Source of the DNA: Gliomastix tumulicola
Taxonomy: Eukaryota; Ascomycota; Sordariomycetes; Hypocreales; Bionectriaceae
DNA length: 64,000 nt
NCBI GenBank assembly: GCA_001599755.1
Contig: BCHX01000004.1
Coordinates: forward strand, 682,001 to 746,000
Direction: 5' to 3'
This document shows, one piece after another, positions 61,133 to 64,000 of the stretch; the first letter of the stretch is position 1; each line of letters opens with the position of its first letter. Made by a program: the position numbers and the translations under genes. The notes beneath the pieces are model-generated. The model did not search any database. It saw only the letters and a list, made by a program, of their open reading frames with translations, and was not told the origin of the DNA.

Positions 61133-62089
61133 ATGTTGTCCAGCAAGCTAGTCTCGATTCTCCTCTCCGTTCCGGCCCTTGTGGCGGCTCACGGCTATCT
61201 CAAGTACATCGATGCCGGCGGTAAGCGATATGAGGCGTGGCAGGTTCACAGCGACCCTTACCTCCCGCCTCCTCCCCCTGTTCGATACGCAAGGAAGATC
61301 CAGGATGAGGGGCCGGTGATCGACTTCACTAGCAAGAACATTACGTGAGTGCAGACTCATCCGTAATGGAGACTAGCAACTAATATTAGATGGCAGCTGC
61401 AACAACGGCGGCAACCAGCCCGCCCAAGGAAGCATCAATGTCAGTGCTGGCCAGACGGTGTAAGTGCCCCTCCCTTGTCATCACCCACCCCTTCGTCCTC
61501 TTTCTTAACTTTGTCTCCTAGGACTCTCCTCTGGGACCAGTGGAACAGCGCCCACAGCGGCCCCGTCCTCGACTACATCGCCCGCTGCCCCAACGACGAC
61601 TGCTCGACCTTCAAGGGCGACTCGGGCGCCGTCTGGGTCAAGATCGGCCAGCTCGCCTACAACCCGAACGCCGCCGGCCAGCCCTGGGCCTCGGACTTCC
61701 TCCGCGAGCGCGGCGCCAAGTGGGACGTCACCATCCCGAACGGCCTCGCTCCGGGCTCCTACCTCCTCCGCCACGAGATCCTCGGCCTGCACGTCGCGGG
61801 GCAGCGCTTCGGGGCGCAGTTCTACCCCAGCTGCACGCACATCAACATTGTCCAGGGCGGATCGACATCCCTGCCGTCTGGAGTGGCTCTGCCCGGTGCA
61901 TATGATCCGGATGATACTAAGGGTGTAAGTGACGATTTCCCTGTGGTGAGATATGTATCCCTGATCTGACGTGTGTTTCAGATTCTCGTCGAGCTGTGGA
62001 GGGTCAACCAGGGGCAGGTTACATATACCGCCCCAGGAGGAGCAGTCTGGAGCGGCGCAGCCCCGAATCCGAACAGATCCGGACCTTGA
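61133..62089 (+). CDS. AA9 lytic polysaccharide monooxygenase (former GH61), secreted
   Basis: Copper enzyme that oxidatively cleaves cellulose or related glucans outside the cell. Four exons, 61133-61344, 61397-61459, 61522-61924 and 61982-62089, encode 261 residues. A 19-residue signal peptide (MLSSKLVSILLSVPALVAA) precedes the invariant mature N-terminal histidine (HGYL). The copper histidine brace is His20 plus His103 (WNSAHSGPV), with axial Tyr193 (QFYPSC) and the supporting His182/Gln191 pair. Cys114/119 and Cys196 are candidates for disulfides. No carbohydrate-binding module follows; the C-terminus is a short PGGAVWSG tail. The ATG at 61133 is chosen because it starts the signal peptide directly. 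Confidence 0.93.
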
Positions 62090-62452
62090 GAGGAGCCTGA
62101 GTTAGCATCGTGGCTTAGAGTCCTATCTCATGCTTCCATGCCAGGCACTGCCTCAGTGGATGCTTGGGGGCTGGAGGCGCGAGTTGACAGTGTGAACCCC
62201 TGTTAGGTATTTTTACACTTCGAGTACATGCTGAGTCCGACCGATTAGTAGTTTGTATATAGGCTTCACCCTTTATCATAAACTTATTCGCGATACCTGG
62301 TCCCTCTTGCGATGCGACTAGCCTGGTCACATCCCTGTCAAGCTATTCCCCGTCTTTCTATGGAGCGCCTGGTCAAGAGACTCAAGATCTTCCCCGCCAA
62401 CTCTTATTTTCTACCCTCAATACAACCAAGCAGCAGACGGGCCGTATCTAAA
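62090..62452. other. Intergenic region, AA9 / HET gene
   Basis: 3' UTR of the AA9 gene and leader of the HET gene. Nothing else recognised. Confidence 0.5.
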
Positions 62453-64000
62453 ATGTCGACCAATGGGCCATACCGGGAGCTACAGGCATCGCCTCCCTCC
62501 ATCAGACTCTTCACGCTCCTCCCATCTCCGTCAGCAGATGGTCCTCTAGAAGGGCACCTTGAGGCCTTTCCCCTCGACTCCTGCCCGCCTTACGAAGCGC
62601 TCTCGTACGCCTGGGGAAGGGAGCGCAACATCCAAAAGCCGGTCCGCCTGGACGGCCAAGATGTCCTTGCCACATCCAGCCTCGACTCAGCACTCCGCAG
62701 CCTGCGCCTGCTAGATACGCCCCGGGTCCTCTGGGTGGATGCCTTGTGCATCAACCAGAAGTCGGCGTCTGAGCGGTCTCACCAAGTGTCGCTCATGAGA
62801 GAGATCTACTCTCGTTGTGAGCGCGACCTCCTCTGGCTCGGCCCCGATCTGTATCGGGAGACTGGGTGGTACAATCCGAGTGAAGAGACTTTAGGCAATG
62901 GGATGGAGCTGATGCGTCAAATCGCGGAAAAGGATATCAAGGCCCTCAGAGCCATGGAAGACAAATGGAGCGAATACATGGGACGATTCCATAGAGTCGC
63001 TAAAACAGTGGGGGGAGATGAGAACGAAGCGACGCTCGAGGGCAAAGAATGGATGCTGTCCGACGACCAGCAGACCAATCTTTGGTCTGTTGTGAACCAC
63101 GCAGAGGTATGGACCCGACTGTGGATTGTTCAGGAGGCGGCCCTCGCGCCCAAGATTCAGCTCGTCTCGGGCCGCCACACGCTCGACTGGGACTTGATCT
63201 CGCGGTTCCTCGGGGATACGCCGTATGCCGACGCCTTCCACGGCACCTTTAGCCACGACTCGGTGGACCGGATAGTCGGGCAGTTATTCTACAAGGTCCA
63301 GTCTATCGACCACCAGCGACAGCTGGTCGATGACGTGCGCAGCGGCGGCAAGGGGGAGTCGTCGATGCTCGACGTTCTGGCGAGGTTCAGGTCCTCGTCA
63401 GCCACCGATCCGCGGGACAAGATCTACGGCCTGCTGAGTCTGGCGACAGATAGCGTCCGTGACAGGATCAAACCAGACTACGACAAGGAGCCTGGAGTGG
63501 TGTACACTGAGGTGACGGCAACTATCATCAACGAAAGCCGAAATCTGGATATCATCTGCCAGAGCCCTTGGAGGAGCCACGGTCACGGTCTTCGGAATGA
63601 GCCAGAGCCGCTTTCGGGCCATCCATCCTGGGCTGCTGACTTCCGCATCAACGGGAGCGTACACCTGTTTGCTCAGCGGTCCATCTTCAACGCTGGAAAG
63701 CCGGAGTGCCAGGTGCCCTGCCAGATGCTGGACAACACCGTGCTAGTGACGAGAGGTGTGAAGATTGGGCGTGTGGGAGAGATACGGCAACACGACTACG
63801 TCAAATCCCAACGCACAAATTACCGAGGGAACGCAATCCAGGACCTGCCTCTTGACTGGCTACGACTCTATCTGAAGAAGGAAATCATCGACAAGCCGGA
63901 TCCGAGCCATGTCTATGTCGCCACCGGTGAACCAGTCTTCACGGCCTTTTGGCGGACACTCGTCACGGACTGTGAGGCGTTTCCCATGAAGCGGCTCACG
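62453..64000 (+). CDS. HET-domain (heterokaryon incompatibility) protein, 3' end outside window
   Basis: A single open frame runs from ATG 62453 to the window edge, 516 codons without stop or need for an intron. The HET domain occupies residues about 45-240 with its three hallmark blocks: YEALSYAWG, RVLWVDALCINQ (followed by ERSHQVSLMREIYS) and WTRLWIVQEAALA. The DPRDKIYGLLSLA block follows at about residues 320-333. HET-domain proteins execute or signal the death response in vegetative incompatibility, commonly as partners of STAND proteins. This one lies 2.3 kb from the start of the truncated NACHT gene, with the AA9 gene between. The partner relationship is inference from proximity. Confidence 0.92.
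   Translation, partial: MSTNGPYRELQASPPSIRLFTLLPSPSADGPLEGHLEAFPLDSCPPYEALSYAWGRERNIQKPVRLDGQDVLATSSLDSALRSLRLLDTPRVLWVDALCINQKSASERSHQVSLMREIYSRCERDLLWLGPDLYRETGWYNPSEETLGNGMELMRQIAEKDIKALRAMEDKWSEYMGRFHRVAKTVGGDENEATLEGKEWMLSDDQQTNLWSVVNHAEVWTRLWIVQEAALAPKIQLVSGRHTLDWDLISRFLGDTPYADAFHGTFSHDSVDRIVGQLFYKVQSIDHQRQLVDDVRSGGKGESSMLDVLARFRSSSATDPRDKIYGLLSLATDSVRDRIKPDYDKEPGVVYTEVTATIINESRNLDIICQSPWRSHGHGLRNEPEPLSGHPSWAADFRINGSVHLFAQRSIFNAGKPECQVPCQMLDNTVLVTRGVKIGRVGEIRQHDYVKSQRTNYRGNAIQDLPLDWLRLYLKKEIIDKPDPSHVYVATGEPVFTAFWRTLVTDCEAFPMKRLT

Noticed and set aside
1..64000. CRISPR arrays, operons, riboswitches
   Set aside because: No regularly spaced direct repeats or prokaryotic signals. The sequence is clearly fungal nuclear DNA.

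Overview
The window comes from a filamentous ascomycete (Pezizomycotina, probably a Sordariomycete). The signs are short 50-100 nt introns with CTAAC-type branch points, a Zn2Cys6 regulator, HET and NACHT-WD40 genes, an AA9 oxygenase, and above all about 33 kb of transposon DNA saturated with C-to-T changes. That is the mark of repeat-induced point mutation (RIP). Two gene-bearing, GC-balanced arms flank this one AT-rich block.

Left arm (1-24175): PEX14 (peroxisomal import), an HSL-type alpha/beta hydrolase, and a tandem trio of BTB/POZ paralogues. Then come a short-chain dehydrogenase divergent from a Zn2Cys6 regulator, and a 5.1-kb gene-free stretch holding a 147-bp MITE. HMG-CoA synthase follows, convergent with a DHCR24-like FAD sterol reductase, and finally the WD40 half of a STAND (NLR-like) gene.

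Middle (24176-57483): nested mobile elements resolved to base precision by their target-site duplications. (a) A Ty3/gypsy chromovirus lies on the + strand at 24176-32091 (TSD ACAAG). (b) A terminal-inverted-repeat element lies at 32107-57483 (8-bp TSD CCTGGAGT). (c) Inside b is a very large gypsy-type LTR element at 32643-55058 (TSD AATAG). (d) Inside c is a second chromovirus on the - strand at 46683-54527 (TSD TTAAT). All are dead through RIP, but the outer 50-100 bp of their terminal repeats are spared.

Right arm (57484-64000): the NACHT half of the same STAND gene (- strand), a secreted AA9 lytic polysaccharide monooxygenase, and the first 516 codons of a HET-domain gene running off the window.

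Main discovery: the NACHT half (57484-60167) and the WD40 half (21947-24175) are one gene of about 1620 codons. Two independent insertions 7 bp apart cut it in the conserved linker between NACHT and WD40. Removing the elements and one copy of each TSD rejoins the frame exactly, with no stop or frameshift on either side. As it stands, the locus can encode only a 927-residue NACHT protein whose last 50 residues come from the transposon's terminal repeat, plus a promoterless WD40 half. A HET gene sits about 2.3 kb beyond the start of the NACHT gene, so the locus resembles a nonself-recognition region inactivated by transposons.
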